NCBI GenBank assembly: GCA_964497825.1
Contig: CAZCFA010000003.1
Location: 12,216-76,215, forward strand
DNA length: 64,000 nucleotides
Reading direction: 5' to 3'
Source of the DNA: RHKX01 sp964497825
GTDB taxonomy: Bacteria > Actinomycetota > Thermoleophilia > Solirubrobacterales > 70-9
Under the pieces are notes generated by a model, which saw nothing but the letters and a program-made list of their open reading frames with translations, was not told the DNA's origin and did not search any database. Positions 31,260 through 40,114 of the stretch are shown one piece after another. Both the position numbers and the translations under genes were made by a program. The first letter of the stretch is position 1. Every line of letters begins with the position of its first letter.

Positions 31260-34187
31260 GTGTCTATCGTGGCCGCGGTGGCGGGAGTCGTGGGACCGGT
31301 GCGATCGACGGCGGCACGGGCGCCCTCGCGGGTGGTCGTCGCCCTCGCGACGGCGATCCTCGCGGCGGCGGCATCCGTTCCGTCAGCCGCGGCTGCGGCC
31401 ACCGTTGATGCCGGTTCGCTCCGCGCCGCGATCGCCGCTGATCCCTGGGGTCTCACCCTCAACGACCCCGCTCGCCCGTCTGCCCCCGTCCTCGTCGAGG
31501 ATCGCGCTCGGGGCACCGGCGCCGACGGGACGCTCGGGTTTCGAACCGCCGCGGGATGGTTCCACGCGACCCGCGCCGTCCCCGGCAGCGTCGTCGACGC
31601 AGGCGACTCATACTCAGCGCGACTGCAGACCACCGATCCGGACGGCGGCGAGATCGAGGTGCGCGTCGAGCCCGACGCCCGGGGCGTAATGCGGTTGTCA
31701 GCCGACGTCGTCGGAGCGGCAGCCGCGGTTGAGGCGACCGGAATCGCGTTCCGCGCCCAGCCCCGGGAGCGGTACCTGGGCTTCGGCGAGCGCTCCAACG
31801 CCGTCGACCAACGCGGCAACACGGTCGAGAACTTCGTTGGCGAGGGCCCCTACGTGCCCGAAGAACGGGCTGCGGTCGCGCCGTTCGTTCCCGCCTGGGC
31901 CTACCACCAGCGCGACGACGCGACCTACTTCCCGATGCCGTGGCTGCTGTCGACGGCGGGATACGGAGTCCTGGTCGATAACGCCGAAACCAGCTACTAC
32001 CGCCTCGACACGAGCGATGGTGCCTGGGGGCTCGAGGTCGAGGCCGAGCGCCTCTCCCTGCGCGTGTTCGCCGGACCGACTCCGGCCGCGGCGCTGAGAC
32101 GGATGACCGGGCGGACCGGCACCCAGCCGAAACCCGCTGACCCGTGGCTGTTCGGACCCACCTTCCACGTCGGCAGCCCACGGGCGGAGGAGCGCTCCCG
32201 GGTCGGGCTGCTGCGCGGGGGCGATGCGCCGATCTCCGCGGTGGAGACCTCACCCCAGTACCTGCCCTGCGGCGCCCAGCGGTCACGGGGCAACCAGTAC
32301 GAGCGCGACCGCACCGCCTGGTTCCACTCCCAGGGCCTGGCGGCCACCTCATACATCGTCCCCAACGTCTGCACCAACTACGCGCCGGTGTACGGGCAAG
32401 GTGCGGCAGCGGGATTGTTCGCGAAGACCACCGGGGGCGATCCCTATGTCTACAACTACGCCGTACGCAACTTCCGGGTGTCGCAGATCGACTTCACCGC
32501 GCCCGGCGCCGACGACTACTTCGGCGGGCTCCTGCAGGAGACCATCGATGACGGGTTCGACGGCTGGATGGAGGACTACGGGGAGTACACGCCGCTCGAC
32601 GCCAAGTTCGCCGATGGCACGCCGGCCGCTCAGATGCACAACCTCTACCCGGTCCTCTACCACCGCTCTGCACTGCGGACGTCGACCGACCAGGACAGGC
32701 CGATCGCGTCGTTCGTCCGCTCCGGATGGACGGGGTCGGCTCGCTACTCCCAGCTCGTCTGGGGCGGTGATCCAACGACCGACTGGGGCTACGACGGTCT
32801 CACCTCAGCGGTCCGGAACGGCCTCACGATGGGCACATCCGGAGTCAGTCGTTGGGGCTCTGACATCGGCGGCTTCTTCGCGATCACCCGGCAGCTCTCA
32901 CCCGAGCTGCTGATCCGCTGGATTCAGTTCGGTGCCGTGTCCGGCTACATGAAGACCCGCCAGGACGGCGTGGCCGTCCCGGCGGACAAGCCCCGGCCCC
33001 AGATCTGGGATCCGGAGATCCTGCCGCAGTGGCGCCGGTGGGCGAAGCTGCGGACCCAGCTCTATCCCTACCTGCGCGCGGCAGATGCCGAGTATCGCCG
33101 CAGCGGGCTGCCGCTGATGCGCCATCTCGCGCTCACCGATCCGGGCGACCCGCGCGCGGTGGAGCGTGACGACGAGTACATGTTCGGCCCCGACCTCCTC
33201 GCTGCGCCGGTCACCGAACCCGGTGCCACCACTCGTGACGTCTACCTCCCGAACGGCTCGTGGATCGACATGTGGCGAGCCGTCGATTACGTTCCGGAGA
33301 CGGGTGGCCTGCGGATGGGCGCCGCCGAGACCCTCGCCGGTCGCAGCGACGCGACGGTGCCGGCGCCGCTGGGGGAGCTGCCGCTGCTGGCCCGCGCGGG
33401 CGCGGTTCTACCGCTGCTGCCGGCGGACGTCGACACCCTCTCCTCGTATGGAGACGACGATCCCGACCTCGTCACCCTCGCCGACCGTCGCGACTCGATC
33501 GAGCTGCTCGCCTTCCCGCGCGGAACGACCGGCGCGAGCTTCCTCGGCGATGAGCGGTTGAGCTCGCACGAGGGCGATGGGGTCTGGCGATTGGGGGTCG
33601 AGGGATCGCGGGAACGCACCTACCACCTGCAGGCCTCGATGCGAACCCTGAACGAGCCGATGAGGGCGTGCGCCGTCAGCCTCGACGGCGTCGCGCTGCC
33701 CGACGGCGCCTGGAGCTACGACGAGGACACCGGGGTGCTTCGGGTCGAGTTCCGCGCCACAACCGGGACGCTGACTGTGAACGGATCGGGCGGGCGATGC
33801 GCGCCGGAGCGCTGCAAGGGCACGGAGGCGACGATCTCTGGGACCTCGGGCGCGGACGACCTCCGCGGAACGCCGGGGCGCGACGTGATCGCTGCGGGCT
33901 CCGGCGACGACCGGGTCCGCTCGCTGGGAGGTCGCGACATCGTCTGCCTCGGGCGCGGCGACGATCGGGCGTCGGCCGGGGACGGGGCCGACCGGGTCGG
34001 GGGAGGTTCCGGCAACGACCGCATGAGCGGTGGCTCCGGGCGGGACCGGCTGCGCGGCGGGCGTGGGCGCGACCGGCTGCGCGGCGGCCCGGGGCGGGAC
34101 CGGCTGCATGGCGGGGCCGGGCGCGACCATGCCTTCGGTGGCCGCGGCGACGATCGCTGTCGCGCCGAGCGGCGCCGCTCCTGCTGA
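31260..34187 (+). CDS. secreted GH31 alpha-glycosidase with C-terminal RTX repeats
   Basis: A 975-residue exported enzyme. After a signal peptide (VVVALATAILAAAASVPSAAAA) comes the GH31 N-terminal beta-sandwich and the (beta/alpha)8 barrel. The likely nucleophile Asp lies in GWMEDYGEYTP (about residue 437) and the acid/base Asp in RWGSDIGGF (about 533), as in GH31 alpha-glucosidases, alpha-xylosidases and sulfoquinovosidases. Residues 858-975 are calcium-binding RTX nonapeptides (SGGSGRDRLRGGRGRD and similar), an unusual partner for GH31. Start codons TTG 31257, GTG 31260 and GTG 31299 are all possible. Substrate uncertain; the MEDYGEY form is nearest the sulfoquinovosidase-type motif WMADFGEY. 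Confidence 0.85.
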   Translation: MSIVAAVAGVVGPVRSTAARAPSRVVVALATAILAAAASVPSAAAAATVDAGSLRAAIAADPWGLTLNDPARPSAPVLVEDRARGTGADGTLGFRTAAGWFHATRAVPGSVVDAGDSYSARLQTTDPDGGEIEVRVEPDARGVMRLSADVVGAAAAVEATGIAFRAQPRERYLGFGERSNAVDQRGNTVENFVGEGPYVPEERAAVAPFVPAWAYHQRDDATYFPMPWLLSTAGYGVLVDNAETSYYRLDTSDGAWGLEVEAERLSLRVFAGPTPAAALRRMTGRTGTQPKPADPWLFGPTFHVGSPRAEERSRVGLLRGGDAPISAVETSPQYLPCGAQRSRGNQYERDRTAWFHSQGLAATSYIVPNVCTNYAPVYGQGAAAGLFAKTTGGDPYVYNYAVRNFRVSQIDFTAPGADDYFGGLLQETIDDGFDGWMEDYGEYTPLDAKFADGTPAAQMHNLYPVLYHRSALRTSTDQDRPIASFVRSGWTGSARYSQLVWGGDPTTDWGYDGLTSAVRNGLTMGTSGVSRWGSDIGGFFAITRQLSPELLIRWIQFGAVSGYMKTRQDGVAVPADKPRPQIWDPEILPQWRRWAKLRTQLYPYLRAADAEYRRSGLPLMRHLALTDPGDPRAVERDDEYMFGPDLLAAPVTEPGATTRDVYLPNGSWIDMWRAVDYVPETGGLRMGAAETLAGRSDATVPAPLGELPLLARAGAVLPLLPADVDTLSSYGDDDPDLVTLADRRDSIELLAFPRGTTGASFLGDERLSSHEGDGVWRLGVEGSRERTYHLQASMRTLNEPMRACAVSLDGVALPDGAWSYDEDTGVLRVEFRATTGTLTVNGSGGRCAPERCKGTEATISGTSGADDLRGTPGRDVIAAGSGDDRVRSLGGRDIVCLGRGDDRASAGDGADRVGGGSGNDRMSGGSGRDRLRGGRGRDRLRGGPGRDRLHGGAGRDHAFGGRGDDRCRAERRRSC

Positions 34188-34230
34188 GCCGGGAGACGGG
34201 GCGCAGCGGCCGCCCGGCCGGGCCGTGCCG

Positions 34231-34719
34231 CTAGCGCAGGATCTCGACCAGCAGCACCCAGGCGTTCATGACGCCGGAGAGGATCCCGAGCAGGACGCCG
34301 GCGCCGATCCAGTAGAGCCCACCGCCGGCTTCGACCAGGAGGCTGATCCCGCCGATGAGGACCGGGACGCTGGCCAGCGTCCACATCAGGTGGCGGCTGA
34401 GGTGCTCCTCACCCTGCTTCGGCCCGGCCCCCTGGCGGTTGACCTGCGCGGCGACGCCGATCAGCAGCAGCGCCTGCACGAGCAGCAGGATCCCCAGCGC
34501 GGTCTCGCTGAGGGCGGGCATCAGCACGATCAGCGACGCGAGCACGACGCCGAGCAACGCGAGCACGGTCTCGAGCGCCCGCTCCGCGACGCCGCGCAGC
34601 GACAGGATGCGATCGATGTTGATCGAGATCGCGACGAAGACGAGGCCGGCCAGCGCCGCCGCGGCGCCCGCCGCGGCGAGGAAGAACTCGCTCCACTCGC
34701 TCGGGTCGTAGGCGGTCAC
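34231..34719 (-). CDS. hypothetical four-helix membrane protein
   Basis: A 162-residue protein with four hydrophobic helices (FFLAAAGAAAALAGLVFVAISI, VLALLGVVLASLIVLM, LGILLLVQALLLIGVAA, YWIGAGVLLGILSGVMNAWVLLV). The first helix with the following INIDRIL resembles small modulator-type membrane proteins of unknown role. TAGGAT lies 9 nt before the GTG start, consistent with a leaderless mRNA. Confidence 0.65.
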   Translation of the reverse strand: MTAYDPSEWSEFFLAAAGAAAALAGLVFVAISINIDRILSLRGVAERALETVLALLGVVLASLIVLMPALSETALGILLLVQALLLIGVAAQVNRQGAGPKQGEEHLSRHLMWTLASVPVLIGGISLLVEAGGGLYWIGAGVLLGILSGVMNAWVLLVEILR

Positions 34720-34780
34720 GAGGGGACGATCCTACGCGCTGCCGGTGCCGGTGCCGGTGCCGTGGCCGCGGCTTCGGGAG

Positions 34781-36523
34781 TCAGGCGGCGGCCCGGCGGC
34801 CGCGGAGGCCGGCGCGGCGCCGCGCTCGCTTGGCGTCCTTGAGGATTCGCTGGGCGGCGTTGTGGCCGCTGGCCGCCATCACGCCGCCGCCGGGGTGGGT
34901 GCCGGCCGCGCACAGGTACAGGCCCTCGAGCGGCGTCGCGTACTGGGCGAGCGCCGGCGCCGGCCGCATGAACGCCATCTGCGCGATGTCCTGCTCGCCC
35001 TGGAAGATGTTGCCGCCCTGGAGGCCGAAGATGTCCTCGAGGTCGGGCGGGGCGAGCACCTCGCGCTCGGCGACCGCATCGGGCAGGTTCGGCGCGAACT
35101 GGGCCATGTTGGCGACGCAGGTGTCGCCGTAGCGCTCGCGGTCGCCGTCCTTCCACTGCTCGCGCCGCGAGGGCCCGTACTGGGTGAACATCGTCGCGAT
35201 CCAGCGATCGTCATCGGTCAGCGAGGGGTCGATCGAGCTCGGCACCTCGAGCTCGCTGTAGGGGTTGGCGCTGGGGACGCCGCGGACCGCGTCCTGCCAG
35301 GCGCGCTCCAGGTAGTCCAGCGACGGGCAGTAGTTGACGCCGGCGGTCAGCAGCTGCTGTGCCTCCTCCTCGCTGAGGCCCGGCAGCCCCGAGTAGTCGG
35401 GCGGCTCCTCGAGCACCATGTTGACCTTGACCGAGGCGCCGCGGGTGCGGTAGGCCTCGATGTCCTCGCGGACCTCGTCGGGGAAGTTGTCGCCGCCGGC
35501 GAGCTCGAGGATCGTCGTCTTCGGGTGGGCCCCGGAGGCGACGACCGGCGCCCGGAAGCTGGTGCCGTCGGCGAGCGTCACGCCCTGCACGCGACCGCCC
35601 GCGGGATCGGTGTCGATGCTGACGACCTCGGCATCGGTGCGGATCTCGGCGCCGTGGGCGCGGGCGCTGGCGGCGATCGCCTCGCTGATCGCGCCCATGC
35701 CGCCGATCACCTGCCCCCAGGAGCCGACCTGGCCGTCGAGCTCACCGAGCGCATGGTGCAGCAGGTTGTAGGCGGTGCCCGGGGAGTAGGGGCCGGCCCA
35801 GACGCCGACGACGCCGGTCGAGGCGATCGAGCCCTTCAGGTAGTCGTTCTCGAACAGCGAGTCGAGCCAGTCGCCGACGCTCATCGTGAAGATCCGGACG
35901 AGTTGCTGGACGTCGCGCTTCGGCATCCCGGCGACGCGGGCGGCGTCGCGCAGGATCGAGGCGATGTCGGCCGGCGCCTTCGAGCCCAGCGCCGGCGGCT
36001 GGCGGATCATCAGCGGCCGCACGAAGTCGGCGGCCATGAACAGCAGCTCCTCGAAGCGGCCGTAGCGCTCGGCGTCGCGGCGGCTGAACTTGGCGATCGA
36101 CCGCTGCGTCTTGACGACGTCGTCGTGGAAGATGATCGGCCCCTCGGGCGTCATCGCCGCGTAGGCCGGATCGAGCGGATGGGCGCGGTAGCCGAACCGC
36201 TTCAGCTCGAGCTCGTCGACGACCTTCGGCTGCAGCATCGAGACCACGTAGGAGGCGCGGGAGACGCGCGCGCCCGGCCACACCTCCTCGGTCACGCAGG
36301 CGCCGCCGAGGATCGGGCGCCGCTCGAGGATCAGCGTCCGCATCCCGGCGCGGGCGAGGTAGGCGCCGGTGGTGAGGCCGTTGTGGCCGCCGCCGACGAC
36401 GATCGCGTCATAGGAGCCGCCGCCGGTCGTCGCGGGCGCGCTCGGGCGTTCGGGCGCGCCCGGCACAGCTCCGTTGTCGCTGTTGGCAGGGCCGCTGGAC
36501 GTGGGTGCTGAGCTCGACTCCAT
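34781..36523 (-). CDS. PYROXD2/phytoene-desaturase-like FAD oxidoreductase
   Basis: A 580-residue flavoprotein related to the one at 28096. FAD motif AIVVGGGHNGLTTGAYLARAG near residue 40 and C-terminal LYLCAAGTHPGGGVM near 545. COG1233 proteins oxidise C-C or C-N bonds; here the divergent class III aminotransferase suggests an amine substrate (inference). TAGGCT at 36535-36530 (minus strand) lies 6 nt from the ATG, and the shared inverted repeat at 36553-36568 covers the -35 position, so repression by a regulator is likely. Confidence 0.85.
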   Translation of the reverse strand: MESSSAPTSSGPANSDNGAVPGAPERPSAPATTGGGSYDAIVVGGGHNGLTTGAYLARAGMRTLILERRPILGGACVTEEVWPGARVSRASYVVSMLQPKVVDELELKRFGYRAHPLDPAYAAMTPEGPIIFHDDVVKTQRSIAKFSRRDAERYGRFEELLFMAADFVRPLMIRQPPALGSKAPADIASILRDAARVAGMPKRDVQQLVRIFTMSVGDWLDSLFENDYLKGSIASTGVVGVWAGPYSPGTAYNLLHHALGELDGQVGSWGQVIGGMGAISEAIAASARAHGAEIRTDAEVVSIDTDPAGGRVQGVTLADGTSFRAPVVASGAHPKTTILELAGGDNFPDEVREDIEAYRTRGASVKVNMVLEEPPDYSGLPGLSEEEAQQLLTAGVNYCPSLDYLERAWQDAVRGVPSANPYSELEVPSSIDPSLTDDDRWIATMFTQYGPSRREQWKDGDRERYGDTCVANMAQFAPNLPDAVAEREVLAPPDLEDIFGLQGGNIFQGEQDIAQMAFMRPAPALAQYATPLEGLYLCAAGTHPGGGVMAASGHNAAQRILKDAKRARRRAGLRGRRAAA

Positions 36524-36552
36524 CGGCGCAGCCTAACAGGAGGATTGTCGGA

Positions 36553-36568
36553 TTGACTACAAAGTCAG
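36553..36568. promoter_or_regulatory. shared operator, copy 1 (TTGACTACAAAGTCAG)
   Basis: TGACT-ACAA-AGTCA with perfect 5-bp arms lies between the divergent PYROXD2-like and aminotransferase genes. It is centred about 25 nt upstream of the -10 box of the leftward gene. The same core recurs at 43539-43556 in another divergent promoter region. Confidence 0.65.
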
Positions 36569-36630
36569 CCGGGGTCCGCCACGGGCGGTGCACGGAGCGT
36601 GATCGGGGCCGCTGGCTATGCTCAGCCGCC

Positions 36631-38004
36631 ATGAGCGAACTGCAAGAACGCGCCAAGCGGCACCTGATGCTGCATTTCTCCGACATGACCCTCGAGCCGG
36701 AGGACATCCCGATCCTCGTCCGCGGCGACGGCTGCTACATCTACGACGACGCCGGCAACCGGATGATCGACGGCCTCTCCGGCCTCTACTGCACCAACCT
36801 CGGCCACTCGCACGGGGAGGAGATCGGCGTCGCGGCGGCGGCGCAGATGGCGACGCTGCCGTTCACGACGAACTGGACGACGGCGCACCCGCCCTCGATC
36901 GACCTGGCGACGAAGCTCGCCGAGCTCGCCCCGGACGGATTCGAGCGCACCTTCTTCACCTCCGGCGGCTCCGAGGCGGTCGAGTCCGCCTACAAGATGG
37001 CGCGCCAGTGGCACGAGGCCAACGGCGAGCCCGAGCGCAAGAAGGTGATCGCCCGCCGCGGCTCCTACCACGGGACCTCGCTCGGGGCGCTCTCGTTCAC
37101 CGGTATCCCGATCTGCCGGACGGCGTTCGAGCCGCCGGCGGTGCCGACGATGCACGTCGCCAACACCAACGCCTACCGCCACCCCGCCGGCGGCGAGGAG
37201 GCCGGCTTCACGCGGGCGCTGCTCGAGGAGCTCGAGGCCGTGATCGAGTTCGAGCGGCCGGAGACGATCGCGATGATCATCATGGAGCCGGTCCAGAACG
37301 CGGGCGGCTCGATCACGCCGCCGGCTGGCTACTGGGACGGCCTGCGCGAGCTCTGCGACCGCCACGGGATCCTGCTCGTCTCCGACGAGGTGATCTGCGC
37401 GTTCGGCCGGATCGGCGAGTGGTTCGGGGCGCAGCGGCTCGGCTCGCAGCCCGACATGATCACCTTCGCCAAGGGGCTGACCGGCGCCCACTTCTCGATG
37501 GGCGGCCTGCTGATGCACGAGCGGATCGCCGAGCCGTTCTTGACCGGCAAGGAGGACTACCTGCACGGGATCACGTTCGGCGGTCACCCGGTCGGCGCGA
37601 CGGTCGCGCTGAAGACGATCGAGATCATGGAGCGCGAGAACGTGATCGACAACGTCCGCGGCAACGAGCCGAAGGCGCTCGAGCTGCTCAACGACCTCAA
37701 GGACATCCCGATCGTCGGCGACGTCCGCGGCATGGGCCACTTCTTCGCGATCGAGGTCGTCAAGGACCAGGACAGCCGCGAGGAGCTGACCGAGGACGAG
37801 GCGGGCTGGCTGCTCAAGGACGTGCTCTCCGACAAGCTCTACGAGGACGGGATGATCTGCCGGCTCGACGACCGCGCCGAGCCGATCGTCCAGATCGCGC
37901 CGCCGCTGGTCGCCGACATCGCCCTGTTCGAGGAGATCACCGCGATCCTCCGCGACGGGCTGACGCTCGCGGCCGAGCAGCTCGAGAGCGGCAAGCCGGC
38001 GTAG
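36631..38004 (+). CDS. class III PLP-dependent aminotransferase
   Basis: A 457-residue omega-aminotransferase. Key parts: GLYCTNLGHSHGEE, FFTSGGSEAVESAYKMARQWH, the PLP-stacking segment RGSYHGTSLG, SDEVICAFGRIGEWFG with the ring-nitrogen Asp, and the Schiff-base lysine in TFAKGLTGAHFSMGG. The family deaminates terminal amines such as putrescine, cadaverine, beta-alanine or taurine with pyruvate or 2-oxoglutarate. The start is the ATG at 36631, with TATGCT 8 nt upstream. Divergent from the FAD oxidoreductase and followed 39 nt later by an amine oxidase, supporting an amine-catabolism role. Confidence 0.92.
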   Translation: MSELQERAKRHLMLHFSDMTLEPEDIPILVRGDGCYIYDDAGNRMIDGLSGLYCTNLGHSHGEEIGVAAAAQMATLPFTTNWTTAHPPSIDLATKLAELAPDGFERTFFTSGGSEAVESAYKMARQWHEANGEPERKKVIARRGSYHGTSLGALSFTGIPICRTAFEPPAVPTMHVANTNAYRHPAGGEEAGFTRALLEELEAVIEFERPETIAMIIMEPVQNAGGSITPPAGYWDGLRELCDRHGILLVSDEVICAFGRIGEWFGAQRLGSQPDMITFAKGLTGAHFSMGGLLMHERIAEPFLTGKEDYLHGITFGGHPVGATVALKTIEIMERENVIDNVRGNEPKALELLNDLKDIPIVGDVRGMGHFFAIEVVKDQDSREELTEDEAGWLLKDVLSDKLYEDGMICRLDDRAEPIVQIAPPLVADIALFEEITAILRDGLTLAAEQLESGKPA

Positions 38005-38043
38005 GCGGATGGCGGCGCCCGACGCCCCGGGATCCGGCCGCTG

Positions 38044-39246
38044 ATGGCGGCCGCCCGGGCGCTCGTCGTCGGCGCCGGGCTGGCGGGGCTGAGCGCCGCC
38101 GATGAGCTGCGCCGGCGCGGCTGCGAGCCGGTCGTGCTCGAGGCGCGCGAGCGGGTCGGCGGCCGGGTCCACTCGCGAACGCTCGCCAACGGCGCCGTCG
38201 TCGAGATCGGGGCGGAGTTCATCCTGCCCGGCTGCCGCGCGGTGCTCGAGCTCGTCGACCGCTTCGGCCTCGGCCTCTGGGACAAGGGGATGCGTTACGG
38301 GCGCCGCGATCCGCGTGGGGTCGAGGTCGCGCCGGAGGCGCTCGAGCGGGCGTCGCGGCAGATCGCGGCGGCGCTCGCCGACGGCGCCGGCGGCTCGGCC
38401 CGCGGGCTGCTCGACGAGCTGCCGCTCGACGACGGCGCCCGCGAGGCGATCCTGGCGCGGACCGAGGTCTCGGCGGCGGCGCCCGCCGACCTGGTGCCGG
38501 CGCACGAGCTCGGCTCGCTGGCGCGGCTGAGCGCCGATCCGGCGCCGAGCGTCGCCGGCGGCAACCAGCGGCTCGCCGAGGCGCTCGCCGCCGAGCTCGG
38601 CGACCGGGTCCGGCTCGGCGAGCCGGTCCGCGAGCTGCGCTGGGGCGAGCGCGGCGTCGTCGCCCGGACCGGCGGCGGCGAGCTCGAGGCGGACGCCTGC
38701 GTGATCGCCGTCCCGGCGACGGTGATCGGGCGGATCAGATTCGACCCGCCGCTGCCGCGCGAGCTCGCCGAGGCGCTCGCCTCGATCCGCTACGGCCACG
38801 CCGCGAAGCTGTTTCTGCCGCTGCGCTCGACGAGCGCCGCCCCGAGCGCGACGCTGGCGGTTCCCGACCGCTACTGGGCCTGGACCGCGACCGGCGACGA
38901 CGAGCGCGAGATCCAGCCGGTGCTGCACGCCTTCGCCGGCTCGGGGCCGGCGCTGGAGCGGCTCGAGGTCGAGCGCGGGCCGCAGCGCTGGAGTGAGCGG
39001 CTCGCCGCGCTGCGGCCCGACCTCGACCTGGACCTCGACCCCGGGGCGGCGCTGCTGTCGACCTGGGATGACCAGCCCTGGACCGCCGCCGCCTACTCGC
39101 TGGCGCCGCCGGCGGCGACGGTCGAGCGGATCGTCGCCGGGGCCGGCCCGCTCAGCTTCGCGGGCGAGCACCTCGCGGGCGAGTTCGGCGCGCTGATGGA
39201 GGGCGCGATCCGCAGCGGCCGGGCGGCGGCCGCGCGGGTGGCGTGA
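38044..39246 (+). CDS. flavin monoamine oxidase family protein
   Basis: A 400-residue FAD amine oxidase, cytoplasmic (no signal). N-terminal ALVVGAGLAGLSAADELRRRG, then EARERVGGRVHS and the C-terminal FAD segment PLSFAGEHLAGEFGALMEGAIRSGRAAA. It follows the class III aminotransferase in the same direction and may share its transcript; oxidation of a primary or secondary amine is inferred from family and context. Confidence 0.88.
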   Translation: MAAARALVVGAGLAGLSAADELRRRGCEPVVLEARERVGGRVHSRTLANGAVVEIGAEFILPGCRAVLELVDRFGLGLWDKGMRYGRRDPRGVEVAPEALERASRQIAAALADGAGGSARGLLDELPLDDGAREAILARTEVSAAAPADLVPAHELGSLARLSADPAPSVAGGNQRLAEALAAELGDRVRLGEPVRELRWGERGVVARTGGGELEADACVIAVPATVIGRIRFDPPLPRELAEALASIRYGHAAKLFLPLRSTSAAPSATLAVPDRYWAWTATGDDEREIQPVLHAFAGSGPALERLEVERGPQRWSERLAALRPDLDLDLDPGAALLSTWDDQPWTAAAYSLAPPAATVERIVAGAGPLSFAGEHLAGEFGALMEGAIRSGRAAAARVA

Positions 39247-39324
39247 CGCGTGGCACGTGACGCATCGAGCATGACGCATGCCGCATGAGCCTCCACGGCC
39301 GCTCGCAAGCTCGCGCGGCTGGTC

Positions 39325-39720
39325 TCAGGCGAGCGCTGCGGGGAGGGTCTCGAACCCTTCCGATCGGGCTGCGTCGTGGAGGCGGCGGTCGAAGGTGGCG
39401 ACGATGAGATCGCTCGCGGCGACGATCGAGGCTGAGGCGAGCTGGATCGCATCCAGGCTCTTCAGGCGATGCGCCTGAGCGAGCGCAACCGCTCGTACGC
39501 ACAGGCCCGGTGAGAGGCCGACGACGTCGAACTCGCTCCAGTCGCGTCGAGCTCGTCGAGCTGCGATCGCCTCGGGCGCGAGCACCCGGAGCGTTTCAAC
39601 GAAGGTGATCTGTGACGCTATCCATGCGCTTGCGTCGCTCATCGCCGCCTCGACCGAGGCGCTTCCAGGCTCCTCGAGATAGCGCTTCACCAGGGCGCTG
39701 GAGTCGAGATACAGGTTCAA
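39325..39720 (-). CDS. PIN-domain toxin (VapC type)
   Basis: A 131-residue PIN-domain ribonuclease. The acidic metal-binding residues are seen as Asp in LYLDSSALVKRY, Glu in FVETLR, Asp in KSLDAIQLAS and Asp in ATFDRRLHDAA. It should cleave RNA and arrest growth when its antitoxin is degraded. The TTG start overlaps the antitoxin stop codon (TTGA), so the pair is translationally coupled. Confidence 0.9.
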   Translation of the reverse strand: MNLYLDSSALVKRYLEEPGSASVEAAMSDASAWIASQITFVETLRVLAPEAIAARRARRDWSEFDVVGLSPGLCVRAVALAQAHRLKSLDAIQLASASIVAASDLIVATFDRRLHDAARSEGFETLPAALA

Positions 39721-40010
39721 TCGCGCTCGGCCTCGCGGTCGGCGATTATCCGATCGGAGCCTGACGGCGCGCCGGGGGGCAGCTTCGTGCGCGGTGGTGG
39801 CGGCGGAAGCGGGCCCGTGTTCTTCCGCCGGGTCACGAGACCTTGCGTGGCAAGCTCGTCCATCCGTTCGTCGTAGGCTCGCCTCCGCGGTGGAACGATC
39901 TCCGCGACCGGCTTCCCGTGGTTGGTCACGCGGATCGACTCGCCGGCCTCGATCGCGCGGATCGTCTCGCTCAGCTTCGCCTTCAGCTCCCTGATCCCGA
40001 TCTCGCGCAT
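39717..40010 (-). CDS. Phd/YefM-type antitoxin
   Basis: A 97-residue antitoxin. The N-terminus MREIGIRELKAKLSETIRAIEAGESIRVTNHGKPVAEIVP is the classic Phd/YefM DNA-binding fold; the Pro-rich C-terminus would wrap the toxin. It probably autoregulates the pair through the inverted repeat just upstream. The ATG at 40010 is chosen over an in-frame codon 35 residues upstream because the domain begins exactly there. Confidence 0.9.
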   Translation of the reverse strand: MREIGIRELKAKLSETIRAIEAGESIRVTNHGKPVAEIVPPRRRAYDERMDELATQGLVTRRKNTGPLPPPPPRTKLPPGAPSGSDRIIADREAERD

Positions 40011-40014
40011 TGCA

Positions 40015-40036
40015 ACCACATCGTAACCTATGTGGT
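40015..40036 (-). promoter_or_regulatory. toxin-antitoxin operator/promoter
   Basis: ACCACAT (40015-40021) and ATGTGGT (40030-40036) are perfect 7-bp arms around an 8-nt spacer. On the minus strand TACGAT (40025-40020) lies 9 nt before the antitoxin ATG, so the repeat covers the -10 element. The AT-rich stretch up to about 40050 stands out from the surroundings. Confidence 0.65.
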
Positions 40037-40114
40037 CATATATCATCCAAGCCTCACGATCGATCAACCCCGCCGCTGCGACCGGCGCCCCGCGGAGGCC
40101 CGAATCAAGCCACA

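Noticed and set aside
36622..39279. An 885-codon leftward open frame
   Set aside because: Antisense to the class III aminotransferase and the amine oxidase, both with full motif sets.
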